This document shows, one piece after another, positions 1 through 10,149 of a stretch of DNA of 64,000 nucleotides (positions are counted from its first letter, which is position 1; every line of letters begins with the position of its first letter). This DNA comes from Spirilliplanes yamanashiensis (GTDB taxonomy: Bacteria > Actinomycetota > Actinomycetes > Mycobacteriales > Micromonosporaceae), in assembly GCF_016863475.1 (NCBI RefSeq), contig NZ_BOOY01000038.1, positions 1-64,000 on the forward strand. The letters are read 5' to 3'. The notes below the pieces were generated by a model. It was not told where the DNA came from. It saw only the letters and a list, made by a program, of their open reading frames with translations, and searched no databases. A program made the translations under genes and the position numbers.

Positions 1-24
1 CTGCCGGGCCCGCCCGCCGCGGTG

Positions 25-735
25 TCACTTGATGAAGCTGACGCTCATCGGGTAGTTGTACATCTCGCCGTTGCTGGCCTTGGAGCCGGCGATGACGCCG
101 AAGACGATGCCGACGATCATCGCGGCGATCGCCACGAAGGCGCCGATGATGATGCAGGTCAGGATCCAGCCGACCAGGGCGATGATCGACCAGAGGATCT
201 GGAAGTTCAGCGCCTGCACGGCGTGCGCGCGCACGACGGGCGACTGGTTGCCGCGGGCGATGAGTGCGACCAGGGGCGCGATCCAGCCGGCGCAGCCGCC
301 GCCGAAGAACGCGCCGGCCGCCCCGCCGAAGTGGGCGACGAGGATCCAGGTCTTGTCCTCGTTCGCGCCCGGGCCGTAGCCCGGGGCGCCGTAGCCGGGA
401 CCGCCGGGGGCGCCGGGGGCGCCGTAGCCCGGGGCGCCGGGGGCGCCGTAGCCGGGAGCGCCGTAGCCGGGGTGGCCGCCCTGCGGCGGGTAGGGGCCGG
501 CGCCGGGCGGGCCGGACGTGGGCGGCGGGTAGCCGCCGGGCGGGCCCGACGTGGGCGGGGGAGCGTAGCCGCCGGGCGGGCCGGAGGTCGGCGGCGGGGC
601 GTAGCCACCCGCGCCGGAGGTCGGCGGCGGGGGCGGCGGCGGGGCCGTCGGGTCGCTCGGCGGGACGTAACGGGTGGGGTCGTCGGCGTGGTCGCCCGGG
701 CCCGGCGAGCCGGGCGGGCGCGGTGGTTCGCTCAT
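25..735 (-). CDS. DUF4870-type membrane protein with Gly/Pro/Tyr-rich N-terminus
   Basis: The 236-residue product has a long N-terminal low-complexity half built from PPPTSGPPGG and GYGAPG units. The C-terminal half starts near DKTWILVAHFGG and carries about three hydrophobic segments, as in the DUF4870 family of small membrane proteins. RAHAVQALNFQ between segments is a typical family motif. Function is unknown; the disordered half probably faces the cytoplasm (inference). I take the ATG at 735 rather than the in-frame upstream ATG at 777, because family members begin close to the proline-rich stretch. It is transcribed away from hrcA. Confidence 0.8.
   Translation of the reverse strand: MSEPPRPPGSPGPGDHADDPTRYVPPSDPTAPPPPPPPTSGAGGYAPPPTSGPPGGYAPPPTSGPPGGYPPPTSGPPGAGPYPPQGGHPGYGAPGYGAPGAPGYGAPGAPGGPGYGAPGYGPGANEDKTWILVAHFGGAAGAFFGGGCAGWIAPLVALIARGNQSPVVRAHAVQALNFQILWSIIALVGWILTCIIIGAFVAIAAMIVGIVFGVIAGSKASNGEMYNYPMSVSFIK
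380..650 (-). repeat. tandem coding repeats (GYGAPG and PPPTSGPPGG units)
   Basis: Inside the DUF4870 gene the DNA repeats in two blocks. One encodes six-residue Gly-Tyr-Gly-Ala-Pro-Gly units (about 380-480). The other encodes ten-residue Pro-rich units (about 500-650). Such blocks are prone to copy-number change by slippage, so the gene length probably varies between strains (inference). Confidence 0.7.
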
Positions 736-834
736 GCGCACACCGTAGGGCCGCCGGTCCAGCCGGACCAGCGCCACACCGGACGATCTCCGGGCGGCCG
801 CAGATCATCGCGTGGCGCCCAGGTGCGACGTAGA

Positions 835-861
835 CTGGCACTCAGTACAGTCGAGTGCCAG
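835..861 (+). promoter_or_regulatory. CIRCE operator for HrcA
   Basis: CTGGCACTC, nine bases, then GAGTGCCAG: a perfect 9-9-9 inverted repeat matching the CIRCE consensus TTAGCACTC-N9-GAGTGCTAA, with the outer bases changed to G/C. A TAGACT hexamer at 831-836 overlaps its left edge and could be the -10, which would put the operator over the transcription start. It lies 31 bases before the hrcA ATG, so hrcA-dnaJ should be autorepressed and heat-inducible, as is known for HrcA/CIRCE. Confidence 0.93.
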
Positions 862-892
862 ACGCCGCACGCCGACCGGTGGAGGGAGGGGC

Positions 893-1915
893 ATGAGCCT
901 GGACGACCGCAAGCTCGAGGTCCTGCGCGCCATCGTCGAGGACTACGTCGCCACCCAGGAGCCCGTCGGCAGCAAGGCGCTCGTCGAGCGCCACCAGCTC
1001 GGCGTGTCGCCCGCGACGGTGCGCAACGACATGGCCGTGCTGGAGGAGGAGGGCTACATCCGGCAGCCGCACACCAGTGCCGGCCGGGTGCCCACCGACC
1101 GCGGCTACCGGCTGTTCGTCGACCGGCTGTCCCGGGTCAAGCCGCTCACCCCGGCCGAGCGCCGGGCGATCGAGCGCTTCCTGGTGGGCGCGGTCGACCT
1201 GGACGACGTCGTGCACAAGACGGTGCGGCTGCTGGCCCAGCTCACCCGGCAGGTCGCCGTCGTGCAGTACCCGTCACTGCAGCGCTCCTCGGTGCGCCAC
1301 CTCGAGCTGGTGCCGATCTCGACGACCCGGCTCATGCTGGTGATGATCGCCGACACCGGCCGCGTCGAGCAGCGCCTGGTCGAGCTGCCCGGCCCCACCA
1401 GCGCCGACGACGTGCTGGAGCTGCGCCGGCGCATCAACGAGAAGCTGGCCGGCCAGCGCCTCGCCGACACCCCGCCGCTGGTGCAGTCGTTGGTCGACGA
1501 GAGCGCGCCCGCCCAGCGCCTGATGGTGGCGTCGCTCGCCTCGGTGCTGCTGGAGACGCTGGTGGAGCGCACGGAGGAGCGGGTCGCGCTGGCGGGCACC
1601 GCCAACCTGACCCGCGGCGGTGTGCTGGACTTCCAGGGCACGCTGCGGCCCGTGCTGGAGGCGCTGGAGGAGGAGGTCATCCTCCTGAAGCTGATCGATG
1701 CGGTCGAGCCCAGCACCACCCGGGTGCGCATCGGCGACGAGAACGAGATCGACAACCTGCGGTCGGCCTCGGTGGTGAGCACCGGTTACGGGCCGGGTGT
1801 CACGATCCTCGGGGGGCTGGGCGTGCTCGGCCCGACGAGGATGGATTACCCCGGCACCATCGCGACCGTGCGCGCCGTGGCACGCTACGTCGGCGACCTG
1901 CTGGCACAGAACTGA
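893..1915 (+). CDS. hrcA: heat-inducible transcription repressor HrcA
   Basis: The 340-residue protein matches HrcA throughout. An N-terminal winged helix contains [11 protein letters not shown] and [16 protein letters not shown] (about residues 20-60), followed by [16 protein letters not shown] and a GAF-like inserted domain. HrcA dimers bind CIRCE and repress chaperone genes; GroEL is the usual co-repressor partner. ATG 893 follows a strong ribosome site (GGAGGGAGGGG). dnaJ begins 37 bases after the stop, so the two form an operon under the CIRCE at 835-861. Confidence 0.96.
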   Translation: MSLDDRKLEVLRAIVEDYVATQEPVGSKALVERHQLGVSPATVRNDMAVLEEEGYIRQPHTSAGRVPTDRGYRLFVDRLSRVKPLTPAERRAIERFLVGAVDLDDVVHKTVRLLAQLTRQVAVVQYPSLQRSSVRHLELVPISTTRLMLVMIADTGRVEQRLVELPGPTSADDVLELRRRINEKLAGQRLADTPPLVQSLVDESAPAQRLMVASLASVLLETLVERTEERVALAGTANLTRGGVLDFQGTLRPVLEALEEEVILLKLIDAVEPSTTRVRIGDENEIDNLRSASVVSTGYGPGVTILGGLGVLGPTRMDYPGTIATVRAVARYVGDLLAQN

Positions 1916-1952
1916 TCGCTCCGAGACGGCAGACATGAGGAATCAGAACGCT

Positions 1953-3089
1953 GTGGCGAAGGACTACTACGGGATCCTGGGCGTCAGCCGGGAGGCCACC
2001 GACGACGAGATCAAGCGCGCCTACCGGAAGCTGGCCCGCCAGTACCACCCGGACGTCAATCCGGACCCGGAGGCGCACGAGAAGTTCAAGGACATCAACG
2101 CGGCGTACGAGGTCCTCAGCGACGACAAGAAGCGGCAGATCGTCGACCTGGGCGGCGACCCGCTGTCGCCGGGCGGCGGCGGCCCGGGCGGCGGCCCCGG
2201 CGCGGGCGGCCCGTTCGTCGGGTTCCAGGACATCATGGACGCGTTCTTCGGCCAGGCGGCCGGCGGCGCCCGTGGCCCGCGGCCGCGCACGCGGCCCGGC
2301 GCCGACGCGATCCTCCGCCTCGAGCTGGACCTGAACGAGACTGCGTTCGGCGTCGAGGCGCCGATCACCGTCGACACCGCGGTGGTGTGCACGCAGTGCA
2401 CCGGCGCGGGCACCGCCCCGGGCACCCACGTCGCCACCTGCGAGACGTGCGGCGGCCGCGGCGAGGTGCAGTCGGTGCAGCGCACGTTCCTCGGCCAGGT
2501 GGTCTCGTCGCGCCCGTGCACGGTGTGCCAGGGCTACGGCACGGTCATCCCGACCCCCTGCCCGACCTGCGCCGGCGACGGCCGCATCCGCACCCGCCGC
2601 TCGCTGACGGTCAAGATCCCGGCCGGTGTCGAGGACGGCATGCGCATCCGCCTGGCTCAGCAGGGCGAGGTGGGACCGGGCGGCGGCACGGCCGGCGACC
2701 TGTACGTGGAGATCTCCGAGCGCCCGCACGACGTCTACTCCCGCAAGGGCGACGACCTGCACTGCCGCGTGACGCTGCCGATGACGGCGGCGGCGCTGGG
2801 CACCCGCATGACGATCAAGACCCTCGACTCCGAGGAGCAGATCGAGGTCAAGCAGGGCACCCAGCCGGGCGCGACGCTGCGGGTGCGCGGCAAGGGCGTG
2901 CCGCACCTGCGCGGCCAGGGCCGCGGCGACCTGTTCGTCCACCTGGACGTGCGCACGCCGACCCGGCTCACCGCGGCGCAGGAGCAGATGCTGCGCGACT
3001 TCGCCAAGACCCGCGGCGAGGACGTGGCGGAACTCTCCAAGCAGGGCGGCTTCTTCTCCCGCATGCGTGACGCCTTCAACGGTCACTGA
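1953..3089 (+). CDS. dnaJ: chaperone protein DnaJ (DnaJ2 type)
   Basis: The 378-residue co-chaperone stimulates DnaK ATPase. The J domain comes first with HPD at residues 32-34, then a Gly-rich linker, then four CxxCxGxG zinc motifs ([32 protein letters not shown]), then the C-terminal substrate-binding domains. I chose GTG 1953 ([10 protein letters not shown]), the usual family N-terminus; an in-frame ATG at 1935 would add six residues. It is the hrcA-linked second DnaJ typical of actinobacteria, distinct from the dnaK-operon copy, which is not in this window. Confidence 0.95.
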   Translation: MAKDYYGILGVSREATDDEIKRAYRKLARQYHPDVNPDPEAHEKFKDINAAYEVLSDDKKRQIVDLGGDPLSPGGGGPGGGPGAGGPFVGFQDIMDAFFGQAAGGARGPRPRTRPGADAILRLELDLNETAFGVEAPITVDTAVVCTQCTGAGTAPGTHVATCETCGGRGEVQSVQRTFLGQVVSSRPCTVCQGYGTVIPTPCPTCAGDGRIRTRRSLTVKIPAGVEDGMRIRLAQQGEVGPGGGTAGDLYVEISERPHDVYSRKGDDLHCRVTLPMTAAALGTRMTIKTLDSEEQIEVKQGTQPGATLRVRGKGVPHLRGQGRGDLFVHLDVRTPTRLTAAQEQMLRDFAKTRGEDVAELSKQGGFFSRMRDAFNGH

Positions 3090-3093
3090 GTTG

Positions 3094-3099
3094 TAACGT
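3094..3099 (+). promoter_or_regulatory. -10 element TAACGT, leaderless-type, for rsmE
   Basis: TAACGT sits seven bases before the GTG start of rsmE, immediately after the dnaJ stop. This spacing would place the transcription start at or within one base of the start codon. It suggests that rsmE has its own promoter besides read-through from hrcA-dnaJ. Confidence 0.5.
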
Positions 3100-3106
3100 C
3101 CCTGGG

Positions 3107-3841
3107 GTGTCCGCTCCGCTGTTCCTCGTCGACGCCCTGCCCACCGGTGACCGCTTCACCCTGGAGGGGCCCGAGGGGCACCACGCGGCGGCGGTGCAGC
3201 GCCTGCGCGTGGGCGAGCGGCTGGTGCTGGCCGACGGGCGCGGCGGCTCGGCGGCGGCCGAGGTCACGGCCGTGGGCCGCAGCGGTCTCGACGTGCGCGT
3301 CGGCGCCCGCTCGCAGGCCCCGGCGCCCGACCCGCGCCTGGTGGTCGTGCAGGGCATCGCGAAGGGCGACCGGGGCGAGCTGGCCGTCCAGGCGATGACC
3401 GAGGTCGGCGTCGACGAGATCGTGCCGTGGGCGGCGGCGCGGGCGGTGGCGCAGTGGCGCGGCGAGCGCGGCGACAAGGCCCGCGGCAAGTGGGTGTCGA
3501 CCGCCCGGGAGGCCGCCAAGCAGGCCCGCCGGGCGTGGCTGCCGGTGATCGCGGGCGACCCGGACTGTTCGACGAAGCGGGTGGCCGCCCGGATCGGCGG
3601 GGCGGCGGCCGCGTTCGTGCTGCACGAGGAGGCCACCGACCGGCTGTCCGCGGTGGACCTGCCCGCGTCCGGCGACATTCTGCTGGTGGTGGGCCCCGAG
3701 GGCGGCATCACGGACGCGGAGCTGGGCGCGTTCGTGTCGGCGGGCGCCGCGGCGGTGCGGCTGGGCGGCGAGGTGCTGCGCACGTCGACGGCGGGCGTGG
3801 CGGCGCTCAGCGCCCTGTCGGTGCGGCTGGGCCGCTGGTAG
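3107..3841 (+). CDS. rsmE: 16S rRNA (uracil1498-N3)-methyltransferase
   Basis: The 244-residue SPOUT-family protein methylates U1498 of 16S rRNA using S-adenosylmethionine. It has the N-terminal PUA-like part (FTLEGPEGHHAAAVQRLR) and the C-terminal knot motifs VGPEGGITDAEL and LGGEVLRTSTAGVAAL, which form the cofactor site. No Shine-Dalgarno is obvious before GTG 3107, consistent with a leaderless transcript. Downstream of dnaJ is its usual place in actinobacteria. It converges with the dehydrogenase at 3843, leaving a one-base gap. Confidence 0.95.
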   Translation: MSAPLFLVDALPTGDRFTLEGPEGHHAAAVQRLRVGERLVLADGRGGSAAAEVTAVGRSGLDVRVGARSQAPAPDPRLVVVQGIAKGDRGELAVQAMTEVGVDEIVPWAAARAVAQWRGERGDKARGKWVSTAREAAKQARRAWLPVIAGDPDCSTKRVAARIGGAAAAFVLHEEATDRLSAVDLPASGDILLVVGPEGGITDAELGAFVSAGAAAVRLGGEVLRTSTAGVAALSALSVRLGRW

Positions 3842-3842
3842 G

Positions 3843-4601
3843 TCAGCGCAGGTAGGACGCGCCGTTCAGGTCGAGCACCGCGCCCGAGGCCCACTCCGCC
3901 TCCGCCGACGCCAGCCAGTGCACGGCGGCGGCCACCTCGTCGGGGCGGGCCACCCGGCCGAACGGGCTCTGCGCCCGGATCGCCGCGCCCCGTTCCGCCT
4001 TGAGGTGCTCGTTGGTCATGTCGGTCTCGACGAAGCCGGGGGCGACGCCGGCCACGGCGATGCCGTACGGGGCGAGCGCCACCGCCAGGGACTGGCCCAT
4101 CGCGTTCAGCGCGGCCTTGCTGGCGCCGTACGCGGGCTGGTCGGGCTCGCCGCGGTAGGCGCCGCGCGACGACACGTTGACGATCCGGCCGCCGCGCCCG
4201 CGCATGTGCTGGGCGGCGCACCAGGCGGCGTTGGCGGCGCCGAGCAGGTTGACGTCGATCATGCCGCGCCAGGCGGCCAGCCACTCGTCGTAGCCGGTGC
4301 CGAAGACGGGGTGCGGCCGGCCGGCGCCGAGGAAGACGCCGGCGTTGTTGACCAGCACGTCGAGCCCGCCGAGGCCGTCGGCGGCGGCGTCCACGAAGGA
4401 GCGCACGGCGGCCGGGTCGGCCAGGTCGCCGCGCACGATCACGTGGCCGTCGCCGGGCAGCTCGGCCACCAGCGCCTCGGCCAGGCCGGCGGAGTCGCGG
4501 TGGTGCACCGCCACCCGGTCGCCGCCCGCCGCGAAGCGCGCCGCCACGGCCCGCCCCACGCCCCGCGACGCCCCGGTCACCAGGACCGCGCGGCCGCTCA
4601 C
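3843..4601 (-). CDS. SDR family NAD(P)-dependent oxidoreductase
   Basis: The 252-residue classical short-chain dehydrogenase has the nucleotide loop TGASRGVG at residues 9-16, NNAG at 85-88, the catalytic Ser region NVSSRG near 142-147, and YGASK with Tyr158 and Lys162. It resembles FabG-type 3-oxoacyl reductases, but the substrate cannot be read from sequence. The GTG start overlaps the stop of the upstream gene by four bases (GTGA), so it is probably translationally coupled to the secreted protein at 4598-5344. Confidence 0.88.
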   Translation of the reverse strand: MSGRAVLVTGASRGVGRAVAARFAAGGDRVAVHHRDSAGLAEALVAELPGDGHVIVRGDLADPAAVRSFVDAAADGLGGLDVLVNNAGVFLGAGRPHPVFGTGYDEWLAAWRGMIDVNLLGAANAAWCAAQHMRGRGGRIVNVSSRGAYRGEPDQPAYGASKAALNAMGQSLAVALAPYGIAVAGVAPGFVETDMTNEHLKAERGAAIRAQSPFGRVARPDEVAAAVHWLASAEAEWASGAVLDLNGASYLR

Positions 4602-5344
4602 CGGCCCGTCCCGCCCGCCGCGGAGCCCGCCGTGCAGTCGGACTCGCCGGGGGCCACCGAGATCCGGCTCGGCACCCAGGTCTGCAGTTCACCGTCGCTG
4701 GTCACACGCATCATCAGACACCGGTAGCGGGTCGCGCGCAGCACACCCGCCACCACGCCACCGTCGAAGGTGCCGACCTCCCGGCCGACGCGCGGGTCGA
4801 GCCGCAGGCCGGCCACCGCCCGGCGCAGCGACCGTTCGGTGACCGGCTCGCCGGCCGGCAGCGCCCGCGCCAGCTCGTCGCCGACGCCGGGCGGCAGCTC
4901 CGGATCCGTCGCCACGGTCACCGGCGGCCCGGCGGGGCAGTCGACCTCGTCCTGGACCAGGTCGTTGGTCGTGCCGTCGAACAGCAGCTCGAAGCACCAG
5001 CGCCCGGCCACCTCGCCGCCGCCTGCCCCGGCGACCCCGGCGGACCCCTCGGCCCGGACCACCAGCGTCACCCCGTCGCCGCGGTCGCGGTCGGCGCCGC
5101 GCACCGCCATCACCTCGATGCCGTCGGCCTGCGCGGCGTCGTGCACGTACTGGGCGGCCTCGCGGGCGTCGCCCTCCTCGACCCGGTCGGCGGCGCGTCC
5201 GGCGCGCTCCAGCGCCGCCGCGCGCGCCCGGTCGAGCGCCTGGTCGCGCGGCGACCCGGGGCTCAGCCACCGGCCGGCGAGCAGGCCCGCCCCGGCGAGC
5301 ACCGCCAGCACCGCCGCCACCACGATCACTCTCGTCCCCCGCAC
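4598..5344 (-). CDS. hypothetical membrane-anchored or secreted protein
   Basis: The 248-residue product begins with a short basic end and a hydrophobic segment (VIVVAAVLAVLAGAGLLAG), a signal anchor or uncleaved signal peptide. The rest is an acidic extracytoplasmic domain with four scattered cysteines that could form two disulfides. I recognise no family. It starts with GTG 5344, is divergent from the HIT gene, and is translationally coupled to the dehydrogenase downstream. Confidence 0.65.
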   Translation of the reverse strand: MRGTRVIVVAAVLAVLAGAGLLAGRWLSPGSPRDQALDRARAAALERAGRAADRVEEGDAREAAQYVHDAAQADGIEVMAVRGADRDRGDGVTLVVRAEGSAGVAGAGGGEVAGRWCFELLFDGTTNDLVQDEVDCPAGPPVTVATDPELPPGVGDELARALPAGEPVTERSLRRAVAGLRLDPRVGREVGTFDGGVVAGVLRATRYRCLMMRVTSDGELQTWVPSRISVAPGESDCTAGSAAGGTGR

Positions 5345-5384
5345 GGCGCCGAGTATGGCCGAGCCCGCCCGCCCGCGCTGCCCC

Positions 5385-5390
5385 TAGGAT
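5385..5390 (+). promoter_or_regulatory. -10 element TAGGAT, leaderless-type, for the HIT gene
   Basis: TAGGAT is followed by exactly six bases and the GTG start at 5397. Initiation about seven bases downstream of the hexamer would put the mRNA 5' end at the start codon. No ribosome-binding site precedes the GTG. Confidence 0.6.
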
Positions 5391-5396
5391 CGCCCT

Positions 5397-5744
5397 GTGG
5401 ACGACTGCCTGTTCTGCCGGATCGTCGCCGGCGAGATCCCCGCGACGACGGTGCACGAGACCCCGGCCATCCTGGCGTTCCGGGACATCGACCCGAAGGC
5501 CCCCGTACACGTGCTGGTGATCCCGAAGGACCACCACGCCGACGTCGCGTCGCTGGCCCTGGCCGACGCGGGCCTCGCGGGGGAGCTGCTGGCGGCGGCC
5601 GCCGCCGTGGCCGAGGCCGAGGGCCTGCGCGGCGACGGCTTCCGGCTGCTGTTCAACACCGGGGGGCACGGCGGCCAGGAGGTCGCCCACGTGCACGCGC
5701 ACGTGCTGGGCGGCGCCCCGCTCGGGCCCATGCTGTGCCGGTGA
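5397..5744 (+). CDS. HIT family nucleotide-binding protein
   Basis: The 115-residue histidine triad protein of the HINT branch hydrolyses purine nucleoside phosphoramidates or related nucleotides. The triad HVHAHV has His98, His100 and His102, preceded by FNTGGHGGQEV; an N-terminal CLFC with downstream His may bind zinc as in HinT relatives. GTG start; the stop overlaps the GTG of the next gene. Immediately upstream of phoH or ybeY is a common place for HIT genes, but here a serine hydrolase intervenes. Confidence 0.92.
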   Translation: MDDCLFCRIVAGEIPATTVHETPAILAFRDIDPKAPVHVLVIPKDHHADVASLALADAGLAGELLAAAAAVAEAEGLRGDGFRLLFNTGGHGGQEVAHVHAHVLGGAPLGPMLCR

Positions 5745-7114
5745 CGGCCGCCGCGCCGCACCTCGAACGCGCCGCGCGCCGGGTGCAGGCCGACGCCCGG
5801 GTGCCCGCCCTGTCGGTGGCCGTGCACCGCGGCGACCGCGAGCCGTGGACGCTCACGGTCGGCGCGTCCGGCACCGACGGCGCGCCGCTCGGGCCGGGCA
5901 GCGTGTTCCGGATCGGCTCGGTGACCAAGACGTTCACGGCGGTGCTGGTGCTGCAGTGCCGCGACGACGGCCTGCTCGACCTGGACGACCGGCTCGACGC
6001 GCACCTCGCCGTGCCCGCGCTGGGCGAGCTGACCGTGCGCCGGCTGCTGTCGCACACCGCCGGCCTGCAGCGCGAGCCGCACGGCGACGTGTGGGACACG
6101 CTGGTCGCCCCCGACGCGGACACGCTGCTGGCCGACCTGGCCCGGGTCGAGCGGGTGCTGCCCAACGGCCGCCGCTTCCACTACTCGAACCTCGGGTTCG
6201 CGCTGCTCGGCCGGCTCGCGGCGCAGCTGCGCGGCGGCACGTGGGCCGAGGTGCTCGCCGAGCGGGTGCTGACGCCGCTGGGGCTCACCGCCACCACGCC
6301 CGACCCCGGCCCGGACGCCGTGCAGGGCTGGCTGGTCGACACCTACTCCGACGCGGCCCGCCCCGAGCCGCGGCTCGACCTGGGCGCGGTCGGCCCGGCC
6401 GCGCAGCTGTGGGGCACGGCGGGCGACATGGCCCGGTGGGCGGCGTTCCTGGCCGACCCGGCCGCCGTCGACCCGGCCGGCGCCGTGCTCGCCCCGGCCA
6501 CCCTCGACGAGGCCCGCTGGCCCGCCACGACGAACGACGAGACGGTCTGGTCGCTGGGCTTCGGGCTGGGCCTGATCCTGGCGCCGCAGGGCGACCGGGT
6601 CGTCCACGTCGGCCACGACGGCGCCATGCCCGGCTTCCTGGCCGGCGTCTACGGCCGGCGCGGCGGTGACGCCCCGCCCGGGCTGGGCGCGGCCGTGCTC
6701 GCCTCGTCCGGCACCGCCGTCGCCGCCCCCGACCTGGTGCACGACCTGCTCACGCTGTCGGTCGAGCACGACCCGGCCGACGTCGCGCCGTGGTCGATCG
6801 GGGCGCCCGCGCCGGCGGCGTACACGAGCGTGCTGGGCCGCTGGTGGAGCGAGGGCTTCGAGCACGTCTTCTCCTGGCACGACGGGGCGTTGCAGGCCCG
6901 GGTGGCCGGCGCGCCCGCGAACCGCCCGCCGGCGGTGTTCGAGCCGCTGCCCGACCGGCCCGACGTGCTGCGCACCGTCCGCGGGCGGGAGGCGGGCGAG
7001 CTGCTGCGGCTCACCCGGGACGCGGCCGGGGCGGTGGTGCGGATGCACTGGGCGACGTACCGGTTCACCCGCACGCAGGAGACGTTCACGGGCGAGAACG
7101 TGTCGGCGCCCTGA
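5741..7114 (+). CDS. serine hydrolase of the beta-lactamase/class C family
   Basis: The 457-residue protein has the class C/D-Ala-D-Ala peptidase fold: SVTK (Ser60, Lys63) as the nucleophile motif, HYSN (Tyr148-Asn150) as the second catalytic motif, and HVGHDGAMPG in the KTG position. No signal peptide is evident, so it is probably an intracellular esterase or peptidase rather than a secreted beta-lactamase (inference). A C-terminal extension of about 120 residues matches longer family members. GTG 5741 overlaps the HIT stop (GTGA), implying coupled translation. Confidence 0.85.
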   Translation: MTAAAPHLERAARRVQADARVPALSVAVHRGDREPWTLTVGASGTDGAPLGPGSVFRIGSVTKTFTAVLVLQCRDDGLLDLDDRLDAHLAVPALGELTVRRLLSHTAGLQREPHGDVWDTLVAPDADTLLADLARVERVLPNGRRFHYSNLGFALLGRLAAQLRGGTWAEVLAERVLTPLGLTATTPDPGPDAVQGWLVDTYSDAARPEPRLDLGAVGPAAQLWGTAGDMARWAAFLADPAAVDPAGAVLAPATLDEARWPATTNDETVWSLGFGLGLILAPQGDRVVHVGHDGAMPGFLAGVYGRRGGDAPPGLGAAVLASSGTAVAAPDLVHDLLTLSVEHDPADVAPWSIGAPAPAAYTSVLGRWWSEGFEHVFSWHDGALQARVAGAPANRPPAVFEPLPDRPDVLRTVRGREAGELLRLTRDAAGAVVRMHWATYRFTRTQETFTGENVSAP

Positions 7115-7163
7115 CGGTCCGTATCGGGCGGAAATGCTCTCGGGCTCCGCGGCGTTGAACCGA

Positions 7164-7169
7164 TACGAT
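7164..7169 (+). promoter_or_regulatory. -10 element TACGAT upstream of phoH
   Basis: TACGAT is six bases before an in-frame GTG at 7176, the same geometry as the other leaderless starts here. It supports the longer PhoH start and an independent promoter for the phoH-ybeY-corC-era run. Confidence 0.5.
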
Positions 7170-7175
7170 GGCGGG

Positions 7176-8297
<1,122 letters not shown>

Positions 8298-8320
8298 CCA
8301 CAACTGGAGATCGAAGCCTC

Positions 8321-8791
8321 GTGTCCATCGAGATCGCCAACGAGTCCGGTGTCGACGTCGACACCGACGCGATTCTGGCGGCCGCCCGCTACGCCCTCGA
8401 CGAGATGGGCGTCAACCCGCTCGCCGAGCTGTCCGTGCTGCTCGTCGACATCGACTACATGACCGAGCTCAACCACCGCTGGATGGGCTCCGACGGCCCG
8501 ACGGACGTGCTGGCGTTCCCGATGGACGAGGGCAGCGTCGACCACGGCCCGGGCGAGGCCGGCACCGGCGAGCCCGCGCTGCTCGGCGACATCGTCCTGT
8601 GCCCCGAGGTCGCCGCGAAGCAGGCCGGACCGGCCGGGCACAGCCCCGCCGACGAGCTGCACCTGCTCACCGTGCACGGGGTGCTGCACCTGCTCGGCTA
8701 CGACCACGCCGAGCCGGAGGAGGAGCGCGAGATGTTCGCGCTCCAGGCCCGCCTGCTCGAGGCGTGGCGGTCCACCCGCAAGGCGGGCTGA
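8321..8791 (+). CDS. ybeY: rRNA maturation endoribonuclease YbeY
   Basis: The 156-residue metal-dependent RNase acts in 16S rRNA 3' maturation and ribosome quality control. The zinc motif [11 protein letters not shown] (His-x3-His-x5-His) is intact near the C-terminus, and the usual DVLAFPMD motif precedes it. GTG 8321 has a TGGAGA ribosome site. It sits between phoH and corC as in most bacteria. Confidence 0.95.
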   Translation: MSIEIANESGVDVDTDAILAAARYALDEMGVNPLAELSVLLVDIDYMTELNHRWMGSDGPTDVLAFPMDEGSVDHGPGEAGTGEPALLGDIVLCPEVAAKQAGPAGHSPADELHLLTVHGVLHLLGYDHAEPEEEREMFALQARLLEAWRSTRKAG

Positions 8792-8796
8792 GCACG

Positions 8797-10149
8797 GTGG
8801 TGCCGTTGGCCCAAGCCCCGGCCGCCGCCACCGGGCTGCCCGACGCCCAGCTGATCGTGCTGGCCGCCGCCCTGGTGGTGCTGGCCGGCCTGGCGTCGAT
8901 GACCGACGCCGCGCTGGGCGCCGTGTCGCCCGCCCGCGCCGCCGAGCAGGCCCGCGAGGGCGAGCGGGGCGCCGCCGCGCTGCAGGCCGTCGCGTCCGAC
9001 GCGGTGCGCCACCTCAACCTGCTGCTCCTGCTGCGGCTCGTCTGCGAGCTGACCGCCACCACCCTGGTCGCGCTGGTCGCCGTCGAGACGTGGGGCGCCG
9101 GCTGGACGGCCGCGCTGGTCACCGCCGGGGCGATGACGCTGGTCAGCTTCGTCGTCGTCGGCGTCGGGCCGCGCACGGTCGGCCGCCAGCACGCGTACGC
9201 CGTCGGCAAGGCCACCGCGCCGCTGGTGCGCGGCCTGGGCCGGGCGCTGAACCCGCTCGCCTCGCTGCTCATCCTCATCGGCAACGCCGTGACGCCCGGC
9301 AAGGGCTTCCCCGAGGGCCCGTTCGGCAGCCAGGTCGAGCTGCGCGAGCTGGTCGACCTCGCCGAGCAGCGCGGCGTGGTCGAGCACGGCGAGCGCCAGA
9401 TGATCCACTCGGTGTTCGCGCTCGGCGACACCATCGCCCGCGAGGTGATGGTGCCGCGCACCGACATGGTGTGGATCGAGCGGCCGAAGTCGCTGCGGCA
9501 GGCGCTCGTGCTGTTCCTGCGCTCGGGCTTCTCCCGCATCCCCGTCATCGGCGACAGCGTCGACGACGTGCTCGGCGTGCTCTACCTGAAGGACGTCATC
9601 CGGCGCACCCAGAGCGGCGACCCGGCCGCGGACGCGACGCCGGTGGCCGAGCTGATGCGCGAGGCCACGTTCGTGCCCGAGTCCAAGCCGGTCGACGACC
9701 TGCTGTCGGAGATGCAGGCCGCCCGCACCCACCTGGCCATCGTCGTCGACGAGTACGGCGGCACGGCCGGCCTGGTCACCATCGAGGACATCCTCGAGGA
9801 GATCGTCGGCGAGATCACCGACGAGTACGACGTCGAGCGCCCGCCGGTCGAGCACCTGGACGACGGCGCGGTGCGCGTCGCCGCCCGCCTGCCGATCGAG
9901 GACCTGGGCGAGATCTACGGCAAGGACCTGCCCGCCGACGAGGTCGAGACCGTCGGCGGCCTGCTCGCACAGCTTCTCGGCCGGGTGCCCATCCCCGGCG
10001 CGAGCGTGGACATCGACGGCCTGCACCTCGTCGCGGAGGGCGTCGTCGGGCGCCGCAACCGCATCGACACGGTGCTGGTCACGCCGATCCCGCCGGTCGA
10101 GGAGACCGCCGACGACACCGGAGCAGAGAGGCAACCCGCCGATGCCTGA
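8797..10149 (+). CDS. hemolysin-family/CorC-type transporter with CBS domains
   Basis: The 450-residue membrane protein has an N-terminal DUF21 region with about four hydrophobic segments (residues 10-165), a CBS pair (EVMVPRTDMVWIE to IVVDEYGGTAGLVTIED) and a C-terminal CorC_HlyC domain (about 345-430). The family is linked to magnesium/cobalt efflux or resistance; the hemolysin name is historical. GTG 8797 or 8800 lies just past the ybeY stop. Its end overlaps the next gene by eight bases. Confidence 0.9.
   Translation: MVPLAQAPAAATGLPDAQLIVLAAALVVLAGLASMTDAALGAVSPARAAEQAREGERGAAALQAVASDAVRHLNLLLLLRLVCELTATTLVALVAVETWGAGWTAALVTAGAMTLVSFVVVGVGPRTVGRQHAYAVGKATAPLVRGLGRALNPLASLLILIGNAVTPGKGFPEGPFGSQVELRELVDLAEQRGVVEHGERQMIHSVFALGDTIAREVMVPRTDMVWIERPKSLRQALVLFLRSGFSRIPVIGDSVDDVLGVLYLKDVIRRTQSGDPAADATPVAELMREATFVPESKPVDDLLSEMQAARTHLAIVVDEYGGTAGLVTIEDILEEIVGEITDEYDVERPPVEHLDDGAVRVAARLPIEDLGEIYGKDLPADEVETVGGLLAQLLGRVPIPGASVDIDGLHLVAEGVVGRRNRIDTVLVTPIPPVEETADDTGAERQPADA

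Noticed and set aside
22-1938. Very long plus-strand open frame of 638 codons over the DUF4870 gene and hrcA
   Set aside because: It is an Arg/Ala/Gly-rich shadow of the real genes on the other strand and frame; no domain and a composition typical of high-GC antisense frames. Similar shadows over almost every gene were left out.
5741-7114. Antibiotic-resistance beta-lactamase
   Set aside because: The fold fits, but there is no signal peptide and the HIT-phoH context is housekeeping; general serine hydrolase is safer.
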